DNA of 17,174 nt from Conus ventricosus (Eukaryota; Mollusca; Gastropoda; Neogastropoda; Conidae). Within the stretch, counting starts at the first letter, position 1, and each line of letters starts with the position of its first letter. The position numbers and the translations under genes are program-made. Below, piece after piece: positions 8,702 through 16,171 of this stretch. Where the stretch lies: positions 61,547,073 through 61,564,246 of the forward strand of contig CM031620.1 of the NCBI GenBank assembly GCA_018398815.1, in the 5' to 3' direction. Under the pieces are notes generated by a model, which saw only the letters and a program-made list of their open reading frames with translations, was not told the origin of the DNA and did not search any database.

Positions 8702-9106
8702 TCACAAACTCGCGATTTCTTTCAATGAGTTATACAGCAAACGAAAACTCATTCTGAAATTTACATACAATCCAACCCCAACTTTAAACCATTCTGGCAG
8801 ATAAACACGGCGTGTTTTAAACCTGCGTGGCAGGAGTAATTGGTCACTTCCACAGCCCGGTATTTTTACTACCCTGGCTGCAGAAAGCCCCCCAACAAAA
8901 CTAGGCCAATCGGCAGCTTCTGCGATTGACCCCAAAGCCCACCTTACCCCGCCTGCTGGAGCTGCGCCAACACTCCCTTCACTCAAAAGGCTCCCCTTGG
9001 GCGGCCCCCGATGAGAACTGAAACAGATCTGTGTTATTGATTCAGGACTCTGATAAGTGCTTTCGGTGGCTGTCTCGAATTTAGGGAGTTCAAGTGTGAA
9101 CAACAA
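8702..9106 (-). other. Unassigned GC-richer segment with a 134-codon minus frame
   Basis: A minus-strand frame stays open for 134 codons but has no ATG until near its C-terminus. Its composition (Gly, Ser, Ala, Leu) is unremarkable. On the minus strand GATTGG (an inverted CCAAT box) occurs near 8916 and a GGTAAGG donor-like word near 8945, so part could be a promoter or exon edge. It converges on the gene at 8119-8643. No family is recognised. Confidence 0.2.
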
Positions 9107-9148
9107 AAAGCCCCTTCACTTTCCCACAAGCACTGTCCTGTCTATTGT

Positions 9149-9240
9149 GTGTTTGTTTGTTGTTCTTTGTTGTTTGTTTGTTGTTTTTTTGTGTTTGTTT
9201 GTGTTTGTGTTTGTGTTTGTTTGTGTTTTGTGTGTTTTGT
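9149..9240. repeat. (TTTG)n / (GTTT)n simple repeat
   Basis: Imperfect tetranucleotide array of TTTG with TTG and TG variants. It is read as Cys/Val/Phe-rich or Asn/Thr/Lys-rich frames, which are artefacts. Confidence 0.9.
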
Positions 9241-9340
9241 CCCCCCTATGCACGCACATCCCCACCCCCACCCCACGCACGCACCCCCCACCCCCACCCC
9301 ACGCATGCACACACCCCACCCCACCCCCCCCCACGCATTG
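9241..9340. repeat. CCCCAC-rich minisatellite, minus-strand G-quadruplex potential
   Basis: Three to four units beginning ACGCAYGCAC are each followed by CCCCACCCCCACCCC-like tracts. The minus strand reads GGGGTGGGGGTGGGG several times, a strong G-quadruplex pattern. It lies between the TTTG array and the 11-bp-phased array. Confidence 0.8.
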
Positions 9341-9344
9341 CACA

Positions 9345-9596
9345 CACTCAAGTCACTTCTAAGTTCTTAACTCAAGTCACCCCAAGTCACTTCTAAGTTT
9401 TATCAAGTCGTCCTAAAGTCATCCTCAAGTTTTATCAAGTCACTTTAAGTTTTACTAAAGTCATCCTCAAGTTATCCTAAAGTCACTTCTAAGTTCTTAC
9501 TCAAGTCATCCCCAAGTCCCCTCAAGTTCTTACCAAGTCACCTCAAGATTGTAATTAAGTCATCCTTTAAGTACAACCAAGTTCTTATTAAAGTTA
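9345..9596. repeat. Degenerate ~11-bp array of AAGTC/AAGTT motifs (about 23 units)
   Basis: AAGT (once AAGA) begins at 9350, 9361, 9374, 9384, 9395, 9405, 9416, 9427, 9437, 9447, 9458, 9469, 9480, 9491, 9503, 9514, 9523, 9534, 9545, 9557, 9569, 9579 and 9591. Spacing is 9-13 bp, mean about 10.95. The base after AAGT alternates loosely between C and T, giving pairs like AAGTCAYCCTC and AAGTTYTTAYC (about a 22-bp double unit). The array decays and becomes AT-rich to the right, where the Polinton-like block begins. Confidence 0.85.
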
Positions 9597-9637
9597 TCTT
9601 ATAATTATCAAAAAAAAAACAAATCTATGTTTTTGTC

Positions 9638-9820
9638 TTAATAGTAGATGTTTAATATAGTACACAACGCCTCAAAAAACGCGTCATTTGCTGAGGATGT
9701 CTTGTCAGCGTCTTCTGCGCAAGATCGGTCAGCATAGAAACTTAATGAAGTTCTTACATCGTAAGCAACCGCATTTATTACATTTGGTCTATGGAAATGT
9801 CTTTTATAGACTCCATGTCT
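9638..9820 (-). CDS. 60-codon open frame without start, possible C-terminal gene fragment
   Basis: On the minus strand a frame is open for 60 codons from 9820 to the TAA at 9638-9640, with no ATG. Composition is protein-like and not repetitive (for example AYDVRTSLSFYADRSCAED). In another phase just upstream, a short ATG frame begins near 9840 and shares the sense direction. It lies at the left end of the AT-rich Polinton-like block, on the same strand as the frames at 10000-10959. No family is recognised; it may be the tail of a broken gene. Confidence 0.35.
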   Translation of the reverse strand, partial: RHGVYKRHFHRPNVINAVAYDVRTSLSFYADRSCAEDADKTSSANDAFFEALCTILNIYY

Positions 9821-9840
9821 TTATTTATTGACTCCATCAT

Positions 9841-9999
9841 TTTAAACAAATATAAAACCGCCCTGGTCTATTTTTATCAAAAAACCCAAAATTTATTTAT
9901 AATAAATCAAAAACTAATCCAGTATGTTAGGATTCCGTATCAATAAAGTATTTAATTTCATTAGAAATGGATCAAAATGATCTTTTGTTGTTGGCGGTT
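9841..9999. other. AT-rich intergenic stretch
   Basis: AT-rich with a short local duplication of GACTCCAT (around 9809 and 9830). No coding sense is supported. Confidence 0.3.
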
Positions 10000-10434
10000 T
10001 TAGCATGCTTTTGTGTTCAGCTTCCGATTTAGTGGCGAGATTGTTTGGACTGCTTTGGGTTTTTGCTGTCTTTGTTTATATATTTTATAACCGTAATAAA
10101 CACCCCAGCAATGCCGCCCAAAAAAAGACAATTGCTTTAAAGAAAATTCCATGAAGGGCTTTGGCGGTGTAGGCAACTCTGTTGTTGTAGGTTCTGAATC
10201 AACTTTTTTTTGGTATTTTTTTGCTGGTATTGGAAACAAATGGTGCGGCTCTAGTACTTTTTCATTATGGGGTTATATTATGTGCTTGTAATTTTGTTCG
10301 TTTGTTCCCCTTGCTAATCTTTTTCCTGCTGCAACTGTCCAGGATGAGGAGGCTTTTTATGGCCCCTTTCTCCCCCTGATTCAGTGTTTTTGATTCAATG
10401 TTTCCTGATTCTGCTGTTTTTCTGGCTCGGTCAT
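10000..10434 (-). pseudogene. Unrecognised small protein of Polinton-like block, frameshifted
   Basis: The coding sense appears to start at ATG 10434 (MTEPEKQQNQETL) and changes phase near 10385. It shows a basic stretch around 10290-10330 and then enters a longer frame that reads EPHHLFPIPAKKYQKK near 10220-10250 and ends at the TAA 10000-10002. The C-terminal third contains short hydrophobic runs in two alternative phases around 10080-10130, hinting at a single membrane span, followed by a Lys/Gln-rich tail. It sits on the strand opposite the integrase at 11577. At least two one-base shifts make it non-functional as assembled. No family assignment can be made by eye. Confidence 0.4.
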
Positions 10435-10439
10435 TTTGA

Positions 10440-10658
10440 AGGGAAATAAATCTATATGATTAAAAGTAATTAATCCCATGATTAGTGGCGGGCAATAATG
10501 TTCCAAATCTGTAATGTAGATCACAGCCTAGAGACTTATGTCTTTGTTAAAACTGGATCCCGCGTTAAATCATACATAAAGTCTTGTTCAGAATTCAATG
10601 GGAGCAAATCTTCTGACTAGTTTAGTGTACAAACTAAGAACCGTTTGCCCGACACTTT
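10440..10658 (-). other. Stop-poor minus-strand stretch between two broken genes
   Basis: On the minus strand two phases stay open for 25-40 codons (about 10560-10620 and 10435-10530) with protein-like composition, running towards the ATG at 10434. They may extend the gene to the right (10659-10959) or belong to the one on the left. Breaks near 10648, 10610 and 10535 prevent a clear call. Confidence 0.25.
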
Positions 10659-10959
10659 TTACCATTCTCGATCCCAGTTGCGCTTCATAATGTTATGATA
10701 CTTTACAATGTCTTGTGGCGACATCTGTTGAATCTGTTCTATGCTGAATTCATTTCCCAGGAAATGTTTTGTTTTTCCACCGCGCCAAAGAATACAACCT
10801 TTCCTTTTTGGGCATAATAGCTTGGTCATCAACTTGATATTTGTAATATTTAAGTTCAGGAAGGTTTAGTAGATCTCGCTGTTCATGTTTTTTATTAATT
10901 ATAATTATTTTATTTTTTAATGAGCACCGAAAAAAACTGTTACCAACCTTGTATACCAT
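10659..10959 (-). pseudogene. Unrecognised Lys-rich protein of Polinton-like block, one break
   Basis: From ATG 10957-10959 (MVYKVGNSFFR) a 69-codon frame runs to a stop at 10750-10752. After an apparent one-base shift in the AAA run there, the sense continues in another phase (FSIEQIQQMSPQDIVKYHNI, about 10680-10740) to the TAA at 10659-10661. The protein would be about 100 residues, Lys- and Tyr-rich, with no membrane segment. The clean single break and non-repetitive sequence suggest a real gene, either recently inactivated or carrying an assembly indel. I do not recognise it. It is co-oriented with the frame at 10000-10434 and opposite to the integrase. Confidence 0.45.
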
Positions 10960-10966
10960 TCTGCTG

Positions 10967-11158
10967 TTATTGGAGGTCTAAGTGTAGGAAAAACAATGCT
11001 TGGTAAAAGCTGTTAAAAATAAAACCGGCAGATCTTTGCAAACTAGATTTTGAAGACTCAGCAAAGCTGATTGCTATTATTGCAGCTTCATTTGTACGAA
11101 AGTTCTTGTTAAGCAAGGAATAATTCCTGACAGTATCAATATGTAAAAAACAATACAT
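10967..11158 (-). CDS. Small open frame, unassigned
   Basis: A 63-codon ATG frame, ending 10 bp upstream of the ATG at 10957-10959 and starting about 10 bp from the divergent ATG at 11169. It is Ser/Phe/Leu-rich with no motif. The other two minus phases also have partial protein-like stretches, so the true frame here is unclear. Confidence 0.25.
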   Translation of the reverse strand: MYCFLHIDTVRNYSLLNKNFRTNEAAIIAISFAESSKSSLQRSAGFIFNSFYQALFFLHLDLQ

Positions 11159-11168
11159 TTAAAAAAAA

Positions 11169-11354
11169 ATGGCTTCGTTTCGTAATGATGATGGATGGCG
11201 TGTGGTTAATGCGCTTGCTTTTAGCGGAAGTAATTACGCGTTTAGTAAACTGCGGGATGAGGCGAGAGAAAAAAGCATAACAAAGCTATGGAGCAATAGC
11301 CGCAGCACAAGATACTATGAAAAGCAGAGAAATTTAGCAGTTAGATTTTATTAA
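11169..11354 (+). CDS. Small open frame upstream of integrase, probably truncated
   Basis: ATG 11169 follows an A9 run and opens a 61-codon frame (MASFRNDDGWRVVNALAFSG) ending at TAA 11352-11354. Composition is protein-like, with Arg, Asn and Ser. The sense seems to continue in another phase beyond the stop (INDKRKNRDMSLH, then DVDQAIKEYY near 11398-11427), so the stop may be a frameshift product. It is co-oriented with and about 220 bp upstream of the integrase remnant, so it may encode an accessory protein of the same element. The family is unknown. Confidence 0.35.
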   Translation: MASFRNDDGWRVVNALAFSGSNYAFSKLRDEAREKSITKLWSNSRSTRYYEKQRNLAVRFY

Positions 11355-11500
11355 CGACAAACGAAAAAACAGGGACATGAGCTTACACATTTAAAGATGT
11401 TGATCAAGCGATAAAAGAATATTATTTGTAACAGGTAAACCAATCGAGACATTGCCCCCAAAATTCAGCGACTTTTATCAACCATCAGAAAAACAAAAAA

Positions 11501-11569
11501 ATGCAAGAAATCGCGTTTATTGCTTTGGTATGGGCTGTTGTGTATTTTGTTGCGCATAATATTGGCTGA
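11501..11569 (+). CDS. Tiny hydrophobic open frame (22 codons)
   Basis: ATG 11501 to TGA 11567-11569 encodes a 22-residue peptide that is mostly hydrophobic (FIALVWAVVYFVAH), like one membrane span. It could be a mini-protein, or the C-terminal anchor of the broken gene before it, since the same phase has a Lys just upstream. It ends 7 bp before the ATG of the integrase remnant. Confidence 0.25.
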   Translation: MQEIAFIALVWAVVYFVAHNIG

Positions 11570-11576
11570 ATAAAAA

Positions 11577-12074
11577 ATGAACAAAATCTATTATCACCAA
11601 AAGGATATTGGAAGGGAAAAACAGCAATCAAAAAAGCTAAGCCAAGCAGCTGGAGTCAGTGAAACAGCAAAAGAATGGTTATCTAAACAAGCGATTTGGC
11701 AAATTTATTTACCGCGCCTAGACGATACAAAGACCGCCCCTTTGTGAACACAACGCCCAAACGCACCCAAACAATGGATCTTCTATATTTACCCGACGAT
11801 ACGATTAGACGAAAAAGATTTAAGTACGCACTTACAGTCATTGACATAGCTTCAAGATACAAAGATGCGGAACCATTAACCAAAAGAGTGCTTCTGCTGT
11901 TGCTGTCGCTATACAACTGATATACCAACGAGGCCCGCTAACTATCCCCGCATGATTCAAGTCGATGAGGAAAAGAATTTAAAGGAAGGAATCAATTATT
12001 GTTAAAATTAGAGTACCCTAAAAGGCATCCGGGAGTTAAGATCACAGGCTTTAGTGAAAATTTAACAAAAAACA
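11577..12074 (+). pseudogene. Polinton/Maverick-type (rve) integrase, frameshifted and cut by gap
   Basis: This is a DDE integrase, which would join the element's DNA ends to the host genome. ATG 11577 opens a 56-codon frame containing the N-terminal words AGVSETAKEWLSKQ and AIWQIYLP. The word GYWKGK lies in another phase at about 11606-11623. Next comes a 74-codon frame (11696-11920) with MDLLYLPDD (first catalytic Asp at 11777-11779) and YALTVIDIASRYKDAEPLT. QVDE with the second Asp is at 11964-11966, and GFSEN with the candidate catalytic Glu at 12056-12058. D and E are about 30 codons apart, near the DD35E spacing. These words are typical of Polinton/Maverick and adintovirus integrases. 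Phase changes near 11600, 11638, 11717, 11887 and 11985 break the gene, and the C-terminal part is lost in the N gap. Some breaks may be assembly indels. Confidence 0.75.
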
Positions 12075-12174
12075 NNNNNNNNNNNNNNNNNNNNNNNNNN
12101 NNNNNNNNNNNNNNNNNNNNNNNNNNNNNNNNNNNNNNNNNNNNNNNNNNNNNNNNNNNNNNNNNNNNNNNNNN
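12075..12174. other. Assembly gap, 100 N
   Basis: Exactly 100 N, a conventional scaffold gap of unknown true length. It truncates the integrase remnant. Sequence on the right shows no continuation of it, so a large missing piece or a mis-join is possible. Confidence 0.98.
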
Positions 12175-12462
12175 ACTCCATTTCACAAAGAGGTTCCGTA
12201 TGTGAACGTACGCATAACATCTTGCACACACGTAAACTCCCATCATCAACTTTCGGAAGAGAAGGCCAGTTTTGGCTGTTGGTATGGATGACACGATACA
12301 CATAGCATGCACTCTGCGTGGAAAACTGAAAGAACGAAAGAGTTGTTAAACTGAATGAACGATGTTGACGGAATGACACGGGAAACGACTGAACGAAGCG
12401 CCAGCAGGCAGCTCTTCAGTCGGCTCTACCCTGGAAGGCAGCCCGTTGTGTAAACAAGAATG

Positions 12463-12537
12463 CGGATTGTAAAGCGCTTAGAGCTTGGTTTCTGGCGGGG
12501 ATAGGCGCTACGTACTACCTTAAAGAAAAAAACCCCA
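12463..12537 (+). mobile_element. SINE / L2-like 3' tail
   Basis: TTGTAAAGCGCTTAGAGC ... GGGATAGGCGCTACGTA followed by an A-rich end resembles the conserved 3' tail shared by many animal L2/CR1-type LINEs and their SINEs. The AGCGC and GCGCT words can pair as a hairpin used by the reverse transcriptase. Its body may extend left to about 12370, but I cannot define it. It ends against the minus-strand reverse transcriptase remnant, consistent with insertion into it. Confidence 0.6.
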
Positions 12538-13100
12538 ACAACCTATAAATTCATATTTACAACTAAAACCATCTAATTTCTATAGAACAATTTGTCACCA
12601 GTTGAAACTTGACCGTCATTTCTGAATATCGCGATATTCGATTCGCCACGTTCACAGTCAAGTCACGACGCTTGAAGTATAAAAAAATGCAACTAGTTTG
12701 GCAAACGACTGATCGTGTCTGAAACTGTAGTGTTTTGTCACCTTGCAAAACGAAGACCAACATTTCAATCACCGTCAGGATGAAGTTGGACAGCATGTTT
12801 TTCCCCTCCGTGTCCAATCGTTTCAGTTAAGTCATTCATGTGCAAGGAAAAAAACAACACAGGGATGCACATTTTGTCCTCGATCACTACCACAAGCTTG
12901 GATCACTGTTTTGCTGATACTTTAATCTTATTGTCTTCAGCGTTGTTGTTTTTTTAAAATTTGATCTGTGTCCTAAAGTTACCAAAGCTGATCTTCTCAC
13001 CACGGAATAAAACGCTTTGTTCACATCAACGAAACCATATGAGGATGTCGCGCTCACTAATTGGTTCTGAACTCTGCTGTCAATCTGAAAATCTGTGGGG

Positions 13101-13110
<10 letters not shown>
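12525..13110 (-). pseudogene. Decayed non-LTR retrotransposon reverse transcriptase
   Basis: Minus-strand words occur in the order of a LINE reverse transcriptase. GFVDVNKAF is at about 13010-13040 (motif A, the catalytic Asp in FVD; the later family Asp is Tyr here). RGQN...FFSL is at about 12840-12885 (motif B region, normally RQG...LSP..F). MNDLTE is at about 12825-12840, and a degraded motif C (FADD-equivalent) at about 12740-12760. The downstream sense resembles the VVFRNGGQ... and VVN...YLGVF signature of these enzymes at about 12545-12625. Pieces lie in different phases with stops between them, so it is inactive. The upstream side is interrupted by a GA microsatellite at 13104. The clade is uncertain, but CR1/L2/Jockey-like is most likely. 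Confidence 0.65.
12624..12639. repeat. Perfect 16-bp palindrome
   Basis: GAATATCGCGATATTC is its own reverse complement over 16 bases. It lies inside the reverse transcriptase remnant and is probably fortuitous. Confidence 0.9.
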
Positions 13111-13183
<73 letters not shown>

Positions 13184-13186
13184 ACA
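13104..13186. repeat. (GA)n microsatellite
   Basis: About 40 GA units with one GGA interruption near 13165. It separates the reverse transcriptase remnant from the unassigned segment on the right. Confidence 0.97.
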
Positions 13187-13598
13187 GCACTGGCTCTCGT
13201 GTGCCTGAAATGCAATTAGGAATTGGAATGGTTCATTATTACTTCCCCTTAAAACGCTTTGAAGGATACACGGCACAGACGCACAGAAAATGAGTCCATC
13301 TGTGTCACATCCAGTGGACAAAAAGGTTAGGTCCACTCCCATGGGTTGGGTACAAGACCACGTGTACAGCAACAGAAGTCAGTTTCCCTCTCGCAGAAAC
13401 CCCAAGGAATGGAACACACTCAGCAACGTGAAGGTCAAAAGAAAACCGACCTCGTGGTCTGTGAATGACGGGAATGTTTTGCAATAAAGAACCAGGACTG
13501 GAAGCATTTCTGACAGTAGTCAATGGCGGACACACAAATGGACCGAATGGACCTTACCTTCTAGCATTCTAATGGGTTTCTTTTAACATGAACAGCTT
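13187..13598. other. Unique segment, no gene recognised
   Basis: Ordinary-composition DNA with a 65-codon plus frame (13290-13487) and an overlapping minus frame (13305-13535). Neither shows a motif. AATAAA occurs at about 13484-13489, right after the plus frame's stop, so a short plus-strand terminal exon is conceivable but weak. Confidence 0.25.
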
Positions 13599-13599
<1 letters not shown>

Positions 13600-13665
<66 letters not shown>

Positions 13666-13666
13666 C

Positions 13667-13750
<84 letters not shown>

Positions 13751-13847
13751 GATGGTGGTGGTGGTGGTAATAGTGGTAATGGTGTTAGTAGCAGAAGCAG
13801 CAGAAGCAGCCATAATGGTAGTAGAAGTGGTAGTGGTAGTTGTAGTG

Positions 13848-13889
<42 letters not shown>

Positions 13890-14249
13890 AGCTGTTGTTG
13901 CTGTTGTTGTTGTTGTAGAGGAGGAAGAGGCAGAGGAGTAGCAGCGGCAGCAGCAATAACACCACCAGCAGCAGCATTTACAGTAGTAGCAGCATCAGCA
14001 GTAGTAGTAGTAGCAGCAGCAGTAGCAGCAGTAGTAGTAGTAGCAGCAGCAGTAGCAGCAGTAGTAGTAGTAGTAGTAGCAGCAGCAGTAGCAGCAGCAG
14101 TAGTAGTAGTAGTAGTAGCAGCAACAGTAGCAGCAGTAGTAGTAGTAGCAGCAGCAGCAGTAGCAGCAGCAACAACAGTAGCAGCAGCAGTACTAGTAGT
14201 TGTTGTAGTAGCAGTAGTAGTAGTAGTAGTAGCAGCAGCAGCAGCAGTA
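13600..14249. repeat. Long (TAG)n/(CAG)n trinucleotide array with higher-order structure
   Basis: Nearly pure TAG repeats run from 13600 to about 13740. Then come TGG/GTAAT variants, a second pure block (about 13850-13890), a TTG block, and mixed GTA/GCA repeats to 14249. Within 14001-14060 the 30-bp unit (GTA)4(GCA)3GTA(GCA)2 occurs twice exactly, followed by a 36-bp variant. All long frames here are homopolymeric (Leu, Thr/Ala, Val) and not genes. Confidence 0.95.
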
Positions 14250-14760
14250 TAGATAAGTTTTTTCTGTGAAAAATATGTAAACAAAACAAGAGATACGGTT
14301 TTCTTGTGAACTACAATTAGATTATGACATGTGAAAAGATAAAGTTTTCACGTTAACAAGTAAACTATAGAATGGTTTAATTAAAAGTATAAAAACAAAA
14401 TTTCCTATAAATTAAAAGCACATGATCTAATGTTGCAAAAAATGACAACAAAAATTTTAGAGGGAACAATGAATGGATGATAATATAGAACACAAATTAC
14501 ATCATATAAAGTTTTATCATAAAGTATGAGTGGATGACCAAATGTCAAAAGTTACAGCAAATTAAACTATATTGTAAATAATACGTAGATGACGAAATAT
14601 CACACAAATTACACCAGTTGGTGGATAATAAATGTTACAAAAATAAAAAGAAGACGTGTCCAAGAGAACGACGAAAGGTAGATAATAAAATGTTTAAAAA
14701 TTCAAAATGAAAAGATAAGGATTTTCTGGTAAATATCAAAATCGATGATAAAACCGATCA
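14250..14760. repeat. AT-rich spacer with degenerate ~57-bp tandem units
   Basis: Three successive segments starting at 14471, 14528 and 14584 begin with GAATGGATGA, GAGTGGATGA and GTAGATGACG. Each continues with an AAATNT...ACAAATTACA-like middle and an AT-rich end. Spacing is 57 and 56 bp. Similarity is partial, so this is a diverged minisatellite at best. The remainder is featureless AT-rich DNA. Confidence 0.4.
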
Positions 14761-15150
14761 ACCAACGTTTCATCGTGCACAATAGGAGTTTCCTTCGTAA
14801 CATGGCGTATGATTGACTGTCCCTGATAACATGTCCATCATCTTCCGTGGCATGTCAAATCAAGTTCTGTCCAGAGTCTACCATCTCTATGAGCGCCATC
14901 TTTCCTCTCTATTAAAACTGTTCGGTCTACGAACGCTGCTTGGACATTTGATAGCGGGATGCATGTAAATATTGAGCAATGTATTCCTGTCATTTATTCA
15001 ATGGTACCTGTGCTTGCATTGTCCGTGACATCTTCTTGAGAATCCTCCAGAAGTGACAATGGCTAGCTTATTTGGGACTGTTAGACACAAGTCTTCATGG
15101 AGACTCCAAAGTTCAATAACATCCTCTTCCAACAATATTTCTTTAAACAA
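14761..15150 (-). other. Possible minus-strand exon in unassigned segment
   Basis: A minus frame reads EEDVIELWSLHEDLCLTVPN (about 15075-15130) with protein-like composition. It has a CACAG|GTACC donor-like junction near 15010 and an AAG acceptor-like end after T-rich sequence near 15143. The upstream part is the AAC microsatellite. This is a weak candidate exon and the family is unknown. Sequence from 14761 to about 14990 shows no gene. Confidence 0.2.
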
Positions 15151-15151
15151 A

Positions 15152-15152
<1 letters not shown>

Positions 15153-15211
<59 letters not shown>

Positions 15212-15212
15212 C
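15153..15212. repeat. (AAC)n trinucleotide repeat
   Basis: About 20 AAC units. It translates to poly-Thr or poly-Cys, both artefacts. Confidence 0.97.
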
Positions 15213-15879
15213 CTTTCATCCAATTATAGAAATGGGCATAGAAAATGCAAATGGAAGTTATGCAAAACTGAACATAACTCACAAGATTTGTTGCTGTGCG
15301 TTAGTAAACCGTTTCAGAATTCCATTATCCGACAATTTCCAAGTCATCAAATCGGAAAGAAACCAGTTTCACCTTAAATCAATGTCACCACTGCAGTATT
15401 GCAATTGAAACGAAGCACCTTTTTTTTCCTTTCCTTTGCATTTCTTTTTTTTTTGCTTTTGTTTTTTGTGCTTATTTTCTTTTTTCTTTTTTGTTGTTGT
15501 AAAGACGGTCTCTTTTTTTATAGTGGAGTTTACATCCCCCCCCCCCCCACACTTTTTTCACATTTATGTTTTCTTCAAAGCCTCACACACCATGCATTGC
15601 CTGTGTGTTTCATTACCGATGGACGTTCGCTTGCTGTTATAGTTTTTTTTTTAGTTCGATACAAGGCGTCTGGGTTTATTTGTGTTCTAATGTTTGGTGT
15701 GCTGTCACTTTCGCGCTGTTGAATTTAGCACTCACACCGAAAAGAACAACTGAACAAAAGAGTAAGCACATTTTTCAAACCATCAAGATAGAATTTGATC
15801 TTCCTCATGCATTGTCATTGGAATGGTTTGATATTAACAGGTTACTGTCCTTTCCTTCCTATCCTTTTTTCTCCTTCTC

Positions 15880-15880
<1 letters not shown>
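15213..15880. other. T-rich spacer with a poly-C run
   Basis: A T-rich tract (15419-15500) and a C run (about 15537-15548) dominate. Plus frames through 15399-15722 and 15566-16003 are Phe/Leu/Ser-rich low-complexity products. No gene is supported. Confidence 0.4.

Positions 15881-15960
<80 letters not shown>
15881..15960. repeat. (TC)n microsatellite
   Basis: About 35-40 CT units with a CCC interruption near the start and TTCC at the end. Confidence 0.97.
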
Positions 15961-15961
<1 letters not shown>

Positions 15962-16171
15962 TTCCTTTCTATGGATAGTTTTTTTTCTAAGTCTTTACGA
16001 TAATAACAAACAAAAATTGTCAGCCTGCACTACCCTCTCCCTCTCTTCCCCTCTCCCATACGCACACATACACATTTCGCTACTCATCTGCTCGAAAATT
16101 AAAAAAGAATGACCTGTAATATACCTAAGATATCTTCTAATTCCTGACCCTTCAACGTTCTGGAACATACC

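Larger units (their letters stand above)
9638..12074. mobile_element. Probable Polinton/Maverick-like (adintovirus-like) element remnant
   Basis: This AT-rich block differs in texture from both flanks and holds several small genes on the minus strand (9638-11158) facing a plus-strand integrase with Polinton-type motifs. Polintons carry 15-20 kb of such small genes plus PolB, capsid, protease and ATPase genes. None of those core genes is visible in this 2.4 kb, so only one end can be present. The left boundary is unproven but may lie in the 11-bp-phased array at 9345-9596. The right part vanishes into the N gap. Confidence 0.55.

Noticed and set aside
9638..12074. Gypsy-type LTR retrotransposon as source of the integrase
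   Set aside because: No gag, protease or RT next to it and no LTR seen. The N-terminal words and neighbouring small opposite-strand genes fit Polintons better, though the gap prevents certainty.
12887..13372. 161-codon minus frame as one intact protein
   Set aside because: Its middle is a Ser/Leu run from the GA microsatellite. Only the part past it (about 12960-13100) shows reverse transcriptase sense.
13583..14284. 233-codon Thr/Ala-rich and 196-codon Val-rich frames
   Set aside because: Direct translations of the TAG/CAG trinucleotide array. All phases but one are open simply because of the repeat.
14998..15282. Cysteine-run protein on the minus strand
   Set aside because: The Cys run is the AAC repeat read on the other strand. 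Only the short stretch beyond it was kept as a weak exon candidate.
15566..16003. 145-codon plus frame
   Set aside because: Its C-terminal half is a Ser/Leu run from the TC array, and the N-terminal part has no motif.
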